From an uncultured Dorea sp. (GTDB lineage: Bacteria > Bacillota > Clostridia > Lachnospirales > Lachnospiraceae), in assembly GCA_910578455.1 (NCBI GenBank), contig CAJTQA010000025.1, forward strand, positions 1-47,788: a stretch of DNA of 47,788 bases, given 5' to 3'. Of the stretch, positions 32,941 to 40,299 are shown one piece after another (position 1 is the first letter of the stretch; every line of letters begins with the position of its first letter). The notes under the pieces are model-generated. The model saw only the letters and a program-made list of their open reading frames with translations, made no database searches and was not told the DNA's origin. The position numbers and the translations under genes were made by a program.

Positions 32941-33004
32941 TGTAACAAGTATACAATTTTAAGTTTCTGAATTCATGTACATTTCACAAACTTATAAGTT
33001 GGAA

Positions 33005-33033
33005 TTGACGAGGGGAATTCCAGGTGCTATGAT
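33005..33033 (+). promoter_or_regulatory. promoter of the second sugar ABC operon
   Basis: TTGACG (33005-33010), a 17-base spacer and TATGAT (33028-33033). Transcription would start near 33040, just before operator O2. Confidence 0.7.
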
Positions 33034-33046
33034 AATTACACATAAA

Positions 33047-33068
33047 TAACCGGTCACTTTACCGGTTA
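33047..33068. promoter_or_regulatory. operator O2 for the LacI-type regulator
   Basis: TAACCGGT-N6-ACCGGTTA: a perfect 8-6-8 palindrome with a central CG in each arm typical of LacI operators. It covers about +7 to +29 of the transcript, where a bound repressor would block initiation or elongation. Confidence 0.8.
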
Positions 33069-33094
33069 TTAATAAAAAATAGGAGGAATGATTC

Positions 33095-34471
33095 ATGGGA
33101 AAGAAAGTCTTGGCAAAACTTGTTTCAGCAGTGCTTGTGACGGTATTGATGATGACAGCGCTGACGGGATGCAGGTTTGGGTTTGCCAGCGATCCTGATG
33201 ACCCGAACGAGGAGTCTAAGGAGGTGCCGATTGATACGTCTGTCGATACATTTGAGTATGACGGTGCGCTGAAAGGAACAAACATTACGCTCCTTAACAC
33301 AAAGGCAGAGATACAGGTTGCGCTGGAGAAGATGGGGGCGGAGTATGAGAAGAAATCAGGCGTACACGTAGAGGTTATGCCAGTAACGGACGGCGATTCG
33401 CCGTACACGAAGATGGTAAGCCTGTACAATTCAGGGAATCCGCCTACATTGGCGATTCTGGACACGACGGATGTTATTGCTTTGGCAGAGGAAAAGGCGG
33501 TTGATCTGTCTGCCGAAAAGTGGGTCTCGGAGGCAGAAGGGTATACGACGGACATAAACGGGAAGATATACAGCTTTCCGCTTTGCATCGAAGGCCGGGG
33601 GATTATCTATAACAAAGCGGTCATAGACAAAGCTCTCGGAACAGAATTTGACCCTGCGTCTGTCACGACACAGGATGAGTTTGTGGCGCTGCTGGATAAA
33701 CTCGTGGAAAAAGGAATTGAACGCCCGGTGTCGATGGCGAAGGAGGACTGGTCTCTTGGAGCCCACCAGCTGCAATATATCTATGAGACATATGATGGAA
33801 CATCTGACGGGGCGCAGAAGGTAATCGGGGATATTAAGTCCGGGAAGATGGATCTGGCTACATACAGCCGCATGTCGGAATTTTTGGATACATTTGATAT
33901 CCTGAAGAAATATAACGTCGCTCAGAAAGACCCTCTGGGCGCAGATTATGACGAGATGGCAATCGACCTTGCCGATGGGAAGACGGCCTTTTGGTTCAAC
34001 GGAAACTGGGCGTGGCCGAACATTTCCGAAGCGGGGGCAAAAGAAGATGACGAGTACGGATTCCTTCCTTACTTTTTGAATAATGACAAGAGTGATTTTG
34101 CAAACCAGATGATTCAGGCGTCTCCGTCGAAACAGGTCATGCTTGACGGGCAGGTGGCGACAGAAAAAGAGCAGGCGGCAGGGAAAGAATTCCTGAACTG
34201 GATCGTGTTCAGCGAGATTGGACAGCAGATGCTTGTCAAGACATGCAACGTCATACCTCCGTTCAAGAATAATCCGTTTGAGCCAGCCGACCCGCTGAGC
34301 CGCGATATCTACACAAAGGTGCATGAACAGAAGGCGTTTAACTCGTCCGCAATCGTGCCGAACGACCATTGGGCGGTACTGGGAGCGGCGATGCAGAAGT
34401 ATCTTGCAGGCAGGAGCGGCAGAGACGAGATGATCAGCTCTGTGCAGGGTTACTGGGATGAGCAGGAATAA
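33095..34471 (+). CDS. sugar ABC transporter substrate-binding lipoprotein (fructoside locus)
   Basis: The 458-residue lipoprotein has a signal MGKKVLAKLVSAVLVTVLMM and lipobox ALTGC (Cys26), followed by the CUT1 solute-binding fold (ITLLNTKAEIQVALEKMGAE, YSFPLCIEGRGIIYNKAVID, AFWFNGNWAWPNISEAG). AGGAGG precedes ATG. It heads an operon with two permeases and a GH32 enzyme under LacI-type control, so it probably binds sucrose, a kestose-type oligosaccharide or another fructoside. It is only distantly similar to the lipoprotein at 28811. Confidence 0.88.
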   Translation: MGKKVLAKLVSAVLVTVLMMTALTGCRFGFASDPDDPNEESKEVPIDTSVDTFEYDGALKGTNITLLNTKAEIQVALEKMGAEYEKKSGVHVEVMPVTDGDSPYTKMVSLYNSGNPPTLAILDTTDVIALAEEKAVDLSAEKWVSEAEGYTTDINGKIYSFPLCIEGRGIIYNKAVIDKALGTEFDPASVTTQDEFVALLDKLVEKGIERPVSMAKEDWSLGAHQLQYIYETYDGTSDGAQKVIGDIKSGKMDLATYSRMSEFLDTFDILKKYNVAQKDPLGADYDEMAIDLADGKTAFWFNGNWAWPNISEAGAKEDDEYGFLPYFLNNDKSDFANQMIQASPSKQVMLDGQVATEKEQAAGKEFLNWIVFSEIGQQMLVKTCNVIPPFKNNPFEPADPLSRDIYTKVHEQKAFNSSAIVPNDHWAVLGAAMQKYLAGRSGRDEMISSVQGYWDEQE

Positions 34472-34487
34472 GAAGGAGGGGCGGAAT

Positions 34488-35360
34488 ATGAGGTCAAAAA
34501 ATAATGGAAAAGATTTCTGCATGTTTGCATTGCCGGGTATGTTTTGCTTTTTTGCAGTTGTGATAATACCGTTTCTCTACGGAGTATATCTGACGCTCAC
34601 GGATTGGAACGGAGTTGCTAAAGTTAAGAACTTTGTAGGTTTAAGGAATTTCTCGGGCGTTGTGAAGGACGGCCAGTTCTGGACATCCCTCCTCCTGACG
34701 TTCAAATATGTCATCTTTGTTGTGATTATCGTGAATGTCCTTGCATTTGCGATTGCATATCTGCTCACAAGAGGCATAAAAGGCCAGAACTTTTTCAGGG
34801 CAGGATTTTTTACGCCGAACCTGATCGGCGGCATCGTGCTTGGTTATATATGGCAGTTTGTGTTTTCCAGAGTGTTCGTGAGCATCGGAGAAAGCACGGG
34901 ATGGGGGATCTTTGAAGTGTCCTGGCTTTCAGATCCGACGAATGCATTTATCGCTCTTGTAGTGGTATCAGTATGGCAGCTGTCCGGTTATATGATCCTT
35001 ATCTATGTTGCAGGATTCATGGGTCTCAGCGAGGACGTTATGGAGGCGGCAAGCATTGACGGGGCATCCGGGATTGTTAAGCTTAAGAGCATTATCATGC
35101 CGCTTATGATGTCCTCCATTACAATCTGCCTGTTCCTTACGCTGTCGCGGGCATTTATGGTGTATGATGTGAACTTGTCGTTGACGGCAGGGGCGCCCTA
35201 CGGGACGACGGAGATGGCGGCAATGCACGTATATGAGAAAGCGTTTACGTCAAGGCAGTTTGGAGTGGGTCAGGCAGAGGCGCTTATCCTATTTGTGATT
35301 GTCGCGTGTATCAGCGGCATCCAAGTATATCTGACAAAGAAACAGGAGGTGGAAGCATAA
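34488..35360 (+). CDS. sugar ABC transporter permease (MalF type)
   Basis: The 290-residue membrane protein has six predicted helices and the EAA loop SEDVMEAASIDGASGIVKLK. The start is ATG 34488 after AGGAGGGG; an upstream start at 34458 lies inside the preceding gene and has no site. It is coupled to the next permease by TAATG. Its role is the channel of the fructoside importer; no ATPase gene is present in the operon. Confidence 0.9.
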   Translation: MRSKNNGKDFCMFALPGMFCFFAVVIIPFLYGVYLTLTDWNGVAKVKNFVGLRNFSGVVKDGQFWTSLLLTFKYVIFVVIIVNVLAFAIAYLLTRGIKGQNFFRAGFFTPNLIGGIVLGYIWQFVFSRVFVSIGESTGWGIFEVSWLSDPTNAFIALVVVSVWQLSGYMILIYVAGFMGLSEDVMEAASIDGASGIVKLKSIIMPLMMSSITICLFLTLSRAFMVYDVNLSLTAGAPYGTTEMAAMHVYEKAFTSRQFGVGQAEALILFVIVACISGIQVYLTKKQEVEA

Positions 35361-36220
35361 TGAAAAAGACACAGATTGGCGGAACAAAGAGAAAAGTGAC
35401 AAACATTCTTGCGATGCTGGGGCTTATCATTATCTTTATCGCATATATGTTTCCGTTTATCATGGTAGTTATAAACTCCCTGAAACAGAAAAGGGATATT
35501 ATAAAAAGCCCGTTTTCCTGGCTGTTTACAATTAAAGGACTTTCTTTTGACAATTTTGTAAAGGCATTTACGCAGATGGATTTTCTGAATGCGTTCAAAA
35601 ATTCTCTGCTTGTAACCGTGTCGGCGACGGTACTGGTAACGTTGCTTGCGGCGATGCTGGCGTACTATATCGTCCGTCACAACAACGGGATCTCAAAGCT
35701 TACGTTTGCGCTGATGGTAGCGTCCATGATTATTCCTTTCCAGGCGATCATGATTCCGCTGGTGAGCATATACGGGGGAACGCTTAATATTTTAAATCAC
35801 AGGCTTACGCTGATTTTCATGCATACCGGATTTTCCATGGCGATGTCCGTGTTTATGTTCCACGGCTTTATCAAAGGAAATGTGCCGATGGCGCTTGAGG
35901 AGGCGGCTTATATTGACGGATGCACACATTCACAGACATTTTTTAAGATTGTGCTGCCGCTGTTAAAGCCGATTATCTCCACGATGGTAATATTGAACTC
36001 ACTGGCATTCTGGAATGACTTCCTGCTGCCGTCGCTTGTCCTGACGGACAAGAAACTTTTGACCCTCCCGCTTTCTACCTACAGTTTCTACGGAACCTAT
36101 TCCGCGGATTACGGAACGATTATGGCAGGACTTCTGCTCTGCGTAATACCGATACTGGTTCTTTATGTGGCGCTGCAAAAGCAGATTATCGGAGGCGTTG
36201 TGGCAGGCGCTGTGAAATAA
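35360..36220 (+). CDS. sugar ABC transporter permease (MalG type)
   Basis: The 286-residue second channel subunit has six predicted helices, the EAA loop MALEEAAYIDGCTHSQTFFK, and the terminal phrase QKQIIGGVVAGAVK. It begins at ATG 35360 overlapping the previous stop, after AGGAGGTGG; the earlier in-frame start at 35306 is inside that gene. A hairpin and 85 bases separate it from the GH32 gene, which is probably on the same transcript. Confidence 0.9.
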   Translation: MKKTQIGGTKRKVTNILAMLGLIIIFIAYMFPFIMVVINSLKQKRDIIKSPFSWLFTIKGLSFDNFVKAFTQMDFLNAFKNSLLVTVSATVLVTLLAAMLAYYIVRHNNGISKLTFALMVASMIIPFQAIMIPLVSIYGGTLNILNHRLTLIFMHTGFSMAMSVFMFHGFIKGNVPMALEEAAYIDGCTHSQTFFKIVLPLLKPIISTMVILNSLAFWNDFLLPSLVLTDKKLLTLPLSTYSFYGTYSADYGTIMAGLLLCVIPILVLYVALQKQIIGGVVAGAVK

Positions 36221-36243
36221 ACGGATATTCTATATGCTGTCAA

Positions 36244-36269
36244 AAGAGGGTATTGAAAAATGCCCTCTT
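36244..36269 (+). other. intercistronic hairpin before the GH32 gene
   Basis: AAGAGGG pairs with CCCTCTT around a 12-base A-rich loop, followed by AATTATTATAAT rather than a T run. It may be a weak terminator or an RNA-stability element that lowers or separates expression of the GH32 gene. Confidence 0.4.
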
Positions 36270-36305
36270 AATTATTATAATAGAGCGTGACGGGAGAAGA
36301 ACGCC

Positions 36306-37637
36306 ATGAGACATACATTACATTTAAAAGCGCCGGGTAACTGGATCAATGATCCAAACGGATTTATCTATTACAGAGGGAAATACCATCTTTTCTATCA
36401 ATATTTTCCTTATGCCCCCGTGTGGGGAACTATGCACTGGGGTCATGCGGTGAGCACGGATCTTGTACATTGGGAGCATCTGGGAGTTGCGCTTTTTCCC
36501 ACAAAGTACGAAGACCAGAACGGCTGCTTTTCAGGGAGCGCGCTGGAACATGACGGAAAGCTGAATCTGTACTATACCGGGATTCATTATGACAAGCCGA
36601 GAGCAGACAACATACACACATGCATAGAAGAAAGGTTTGCATCTTCGCAGCTTATGCTTATTTCAGAAGACGGCGAAACGTTTGATAATTTTGAGAGCAA
36701 GCGCACCGTAATTCCTGTGATTGAAGATGACGGCATAGGGGATTCAAAAGACACCAGGGATCCGAAAGTGTGGGAGGAAAACGGGAAATTTTATATGGTT
36801 CTCGGAAGTACGAAAGGCGGTGAGGAGGGCAGGCTGCTTTTTTATGAGAGTGAGGATGCTCTGGACTGGAGATATGCTTTTCAGGTGTCGGGGAAACAGT
36901 TCGGCAGGATTTTGGAGTGTCCCGACCTTTTCAGCCTTGAAGAGAAACATGTGTTTATTGGATCTCCGATGTATATTGAAGAGAAAACTTACGGATATGA
37001 GCACCATGCAGTGTGCGCTCGGGCAGAGTTCTGCCCGGAGGAGGGAAAGTTTGAGCTGTCCGGCAGTTATCAATACATCGACTATGGGTTTGACCTCTAT
37101 GCGCCCCAGACAAATGTAGACAGAGAGGGAAGGAGAGTCCTGATTGGATGGATGCGTATGCCGAAGGCCGTGAAAGAGCCGGGGCATAGGGAGTGGATAG
37201 GCATGATGGGGGTTCCCAGGGTCGTGAAAGAGGACGGAGAGCATATTTGTTTTCAGATGCATCCGGAAACAGACAGGTACCTTTCCCGCAGGATTGGCGG
37301 GAGGGAAGAGCTTTTCCGGCAGAAAGAAATATATCCTTATAGGGTGAAGGCCGTGCTCTCAGAGGGAGAGTCCTTGGATATCGGGGGCTATAAGATACGG
37401 ATGGAGGGCGGCGCTGTAAAGACGGACAGGAGTGAAGTCTTTGGCAGTCTTGAAGGATATCATCTGATGAGTGAAACACCCGGGATAGGCGGGAAATGCA
37501 GCCTTGACATCATCGTGGATCCAAACCTGATAGAGATATTTATCAATGACGGGGAATATGTTATCAGCAATGTTGTCTATGGCCTTGGCAGCTATATAGA
37601 CGGTCATGTAGAACAGATCTTTGCGGGAGATGAATAA
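36306..37637 (+). CDS. GH32 beta-fructosidase (sucrose/fructo-oligosaccharide hydrolase)
   Basis: The 443-residue enzyme cleaves beta-fructosidic bonds, most likely in imported sucrose or short fructo-oligosaccharides or their phosphates. The GH32 triad is visible: nucleophile Asp16 in WINDPNG, Asp152 in RDPK (transition-state), and acid/base Glu204 in ECPDLF. A C-terminal beta-sandwich with SLDIIVDPNLIEIFINDGEY ends the protein. There is no signal peptide, so it acts in the cytoplasm on the cargo of the adjacent importer. The gene lies in the LacI-controlled operon. Sucrose-6-phosphate hydrolase is an alternative, but no PTS gene is near. Confidence 0.88.
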   Translation: MRHTLHLKAPGNWINDPNGFIYYRGKYHLFYQYFPYAPVWGTMHWGHAVSTDLVHWEHLGVALFPTKYEDQNGCFSGSALEHDGKLNLYYTGIHYDKPRADNIHTCIEERFASSQLMLISEDGETFDNFESKRTVIPVIEDDGIGDSKDTRDPKVWEENGKFYMVLGSTKGGEEGRLLFYESEDALDWRYAFQVSGKQFGRILECPDLFSLEEKHVFIGSPMYIEEKTYGYEHHAVCARAEFCPEEGKFELSGSYQYIDYGFDLYAPQTNVDREGRRVLIGWMRMPKAVKEPGHREWIGMMGVPRVVKEDGEHICFQMHPETDRYLSRRIGGREELFRQKEIYPYRVKAVLSEGESLDIGGYKIRMEGGAVKTDRSEVFGSLEGYHLMSETPGIGGKCSLDIIVDPNLIEIFINDGEYVISNVVYGLGSYIDGHVEQIFAGDE

Positions 37638-37685
37638 TTTAACAGCCATGGAGCATACTACCATAAAAAAGAAGGAGTGTGTGAC

Positions 37686-38297
37686 ATGGCTGTTGAATTT
37701 AAAGAGAGTAAGACAAGAGAAAACCTGATGAGGGCGTTTGCCGGGGAGAGCCAGGCGAGGAACCGCTACACCATAGCTGCGGAGGCGGCGAAGAAACAGG
37801 GGATGTACGCCGTAAACCAGGTGTTCCTTTTCACTGCCGACCAGGAGCGTGCACATGCGGAGAGGTTCTACGGATTGTTAAAGAACCTGTCCGGTACGAC
37901 AATCCATATTGACGGAGGATATCCGGTGGATCATTTTGACGATGTGGTGAAACTTTTAAAGTCTGCCCATCACAATGAGATGGAAGAATTCGGGGATGTG
38001 TATCCTGCGTTTGCTAAAGCAGCGGAAGAAGAAGGCTTTCAGGAGGCGGCGTATACTTTCCGGGAGATTGCGAAAATTGAGGAAATCCACGGGAAGCGGT
38101 TCGGAAAGCTGGCAGAGCTTATCGAGAATGGAAAGATCTACGACAGCAGCGAGGGGAGAGACTGGATGTGCTTAAACTGCGGGCATATTTACAGCGGAAC
38201 GAGCGTTCCCGCTCAGTGCCCGGTGTGCCTGCACGGAAAAGGGTATTTTATACCGGCGGGGCTGGCTCCATATCTGGCGGAATGCTGCATGAACTGA
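37686..38297 (+). CDS. rubrerythrin
   Basis: The 203-residue non-haem diiron protein reduces hydrogen peroxide in the cytoplasm of anaerobes. The ferritin-like four-helix domain has Glu ligands in AFAGESQARNRYTIA, ADQERAHAERF, and IEEIHGKRF. The C-terminal rubredoxin-like domain has the iron-binding cysteines in CLNCGHIYSG and CPVCLHGKGYF. ATG 37686 stands 8 bases after AAGGAG; a GTG at 37677 lies in front but overlaps that site. It has its own short flanks and stands alone between the sugar locus and the protease. No partner rubredoxin gene is seen. Confidence 0.93.
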   Translation: MAVEFKESKTRENLMRAFAGESQARNRYTIAAEAAKKQGMYAVNQVFLFTADQERAHAERFYGLLKNLSGTTIHIDGGYPVDHFDDVVKLLKSAHHNEMEEFGDVYPAFAKAAEEEGFQEAAYTFREIAKIEEIHGKRFGKLAELIENGKIYDSSEGRDWMCLNCGHIYSGTSVPAQCPVCLHGKGYFIPAGLAPYLAECCMN

Positions 38298-38421
38298 TGA
38301 ATATGTAAGAGTGTTTTTGTGCGCGAGGTATTGTCCTGATACTGACTGTAAGATTTGCTGTTTCATCAGACAAGTGTCTGTTAGCATATGATAGAAGGAT
38401 AAGGAAAAACGGAGCAATATT

Positions 38422-40182
38422 TTGGCAGGGCAGAAATTAGAAAATCTTTTAAATCTGGCGCTTGACGCCACGGAGGATGAGAGGGAGAAGTCATTGCAGC
38501 TGGAGACAGGGTATAATCCGATTGAGAGAACCTGGGAGCTGATTGTAAAATATTCAGGGAATCTTGATGTAGCCAGGGAGCTTGCGGAACGGGTGACGGA
38601 ACTGATGAATGAATATGCGGTAATAACTATCCGGGAATCCCGCATTGGTGAGCTGACGGCACTGTCTCAGATTGAATATGTAGAAAAACCGAAAAGATTA
38701 TATTTTCAAGCAGCAGAGGGAAGGCGGGTGTCCTGCATTGATTCAGTGCAGGACGGCCGTTTTTCTTTGTATGGACAGGGCGTGCTGGTAGCGGTGATTG
38801 ATTCGGGCATCGATTATACGCTGGCGGATTTCCGAAATGATGACGGAACCACGAGGATACGCTCGCTCTGGGATCAGTCGCTTCGCCCAAGAGAGGGGGA
38901 GAGCGCGCCGGAAGGATACGGCATCGGTGTGGAGTATACGAAAGAGAGGCTTGACGAGGCGCTGAAAGCCCAGACTCCGGCGCAGCGGGCGGAGCTTGTG
39001 GCGACAAGAGATACGTCCGGACACGGAACGGCGGTGGCGGGAATCGCGGCAGGAAACGGCAGAGGGGCAGGAGAAGACTACCGCCGCTATGCGGGCGTGG
39101 CGCCGGAAAGCGGGCTTTTGGCTGTAAAGCTTGGGAATCCCACAGGAGATGGATTTCCCCGGACGACGGAGCTTATGATGGGGATTGACTATGTGCTCAG
39201 GAAAGCGTTGGAGTACCGAATGCCGGTGGCGGTGAATATCAGCTTTGGGAACACTTACGGCTCCCATGACGGAACGTCGCTTTTGGAGAGGTTCATCGAC
39301 GATATCTCGAACGTGTGGAAAAGCTGCATCTGCATTGGAACAGGAAATGAGGCGGCCAGCGCGGGGCATGTGTCCGGGCGGCTTACGGACGAGGGGGAGA
39401 GGGTCATAGAGCTTGCCGTCCAGGAAGGGCAGCCGTCACTGAACATACAGATCTGGAAGGAATATGTGGATCTGGTAGATATATCCATCATTTCGCCGTC
39501 AGGGATCCGGATCGGGCCGGTGCAGGAAATACTGGGATCTCAGCGGTACGTGGCAGGACAGACAGAGATTCTTTTGTATTACGGAGAACCAAGTCCATAC
39601 AGCGTGGCGCAGGAGATTTATATTGATATGATTCCGAGGGAGAGCTATATAAACGGCGGGGTCTGGCGGATCGTGCTGATACCGCGGGATATCGTGTCCG
39701 GGGAATTCCAGATGTGGCTGCCCAGCGAGGGCGTGCTGAATAAGGGAACAGGATTTTTATATCCGACGGACAACATGACCCTCACGATACCGTCAACGGC
39801 AGGGCGCGTGATATCCGTGGGGGCGTATAACGGGCTGACATTTGCCTATGCGGACTTTTCCGGACGGGGGTCTCTGTCGCGATGGGGGGAGAATATCGTT
39901 AAGCCGGATATCGTGGCGCCCGGAGTAGATATCACAACCGTGACAGCAGGCGGCGGGTATGCGGCAGTGAGCGGAACGTCGTTTGCAACGCCCTTTGCGG
40001 CGGGCGGGGCGGCGCTTATGATGGAGTGGGGAATCGTGAGAGGGAATGATCCGTATCTGTATGGAGAGAAGGTGAAAGCTTATTTGAGGCGTGGGGCGAG
40101 GGAGCTGCCGGGGTTTACAGAGTATCCGAATCCGCAGGTGGGGTTTGGGGCGTTGTGTGTGTGGGATAGCTTGCCAGTATAA
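38422..40182 (+). CDS. S8-family subtilisin-like protease (Csp-like)
   Basis: The 586-residue protease has the full catalytic triad: Asp127 (VAVIDSGIDYT), His201 (DTSGHGTAVAGI) and Ser520 (VSGTSFATPFAAGGAA). An N-terminal prodomain of about 95 residues precedes it, and about 170 extra residues between His and Ser (roughly 310-480) fit the jelly-roll insert of Csp germination proteases. No signal peptide is seen. The start is TTG 38422, 7 bases after GGAG. Csp proteases of Clostridia process a spore cortex hydrolase; several paralogues often exist, so germination is a reasonable but unproved role. The gene is high in GC compared with the next region. Confidence 0.75.
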   Translation: MAGQKLENLLNLALDATEDEREKSLQLETGYNPIERTWELIVKYSGNLDVARELAERVTELMNEYAVITIRESRIGELTALSQIEYVEKPKRLYFQAAEGRRVSCIDSVQDGRFSLYGQGVLVAVIDSGIDYTLADFRNDDGTTRIRSLWDQSLRPREGESAPEGYGIGVEYTKERLDEALKAQTPAQRAELVATRDTSGHGTAVAGIAAGNGRGAGEDYRRYAGVAPESGLLAVKLGNPTGDGFPRTTELMMGIDYVLRKALEYRMPVAVNISFGNTYGSHDGTSLLERFIDDISNVWKSCICIGTGNEAASAGHVSGRLTDEGERVIELAVQEGQPSLNIQIWKEYVDLVDISIISPSGIRIGPVQEILGSQRYVAGQTEILLYYGEPSPYSVAQEIYIDMIPRESYINGGVWRIVLIPRDIVSGEFQMWLPSEGVLNKGTGFLYPTDNMTLTIPSTAGRVISVGAYNGLTFAYADFSGRGSLSRWGENIVKPDIVAPGVDITTVTAGGGYAAVSGTSFATPFAAGGAALMMEWGIVRGNDPYLYGEKVKAYLRRGARELPGFTEYPNPQVGFGALCVWDSLPV

Positions 40183-40240
40183 ACCATCTATTGAGTTATC
40201 AAATGTAAAAAGAAAGATAATAATTTATTAAATGCAGAAG

Positions 40241-40269
40241 TTGTAGAAATGTTCATAGTTTGGTACAAT
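40241..40269 (+). promoter_or_regulatory. promoter of the candidate defence operon
   Basis: TTGTAG (40241-40246), a 17-base spacer and TACAAT (40264-40269), about 30 bases before the first ATG. It is the only clear promoter ahead of the five genes that follow. Confidence 0.6.
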
Positions 40270-40299
40270 AACAATAATATTGATGCCAAAGGAGTTCCT

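Noticed and set aside
33431..34522. Minus-strand open frame of 363 residues
   Set aside because: It lies wholly opposite the substrate-binding lipoprotein gene, has no ribosome site or family motif, and its composition is that of an antisense frame.
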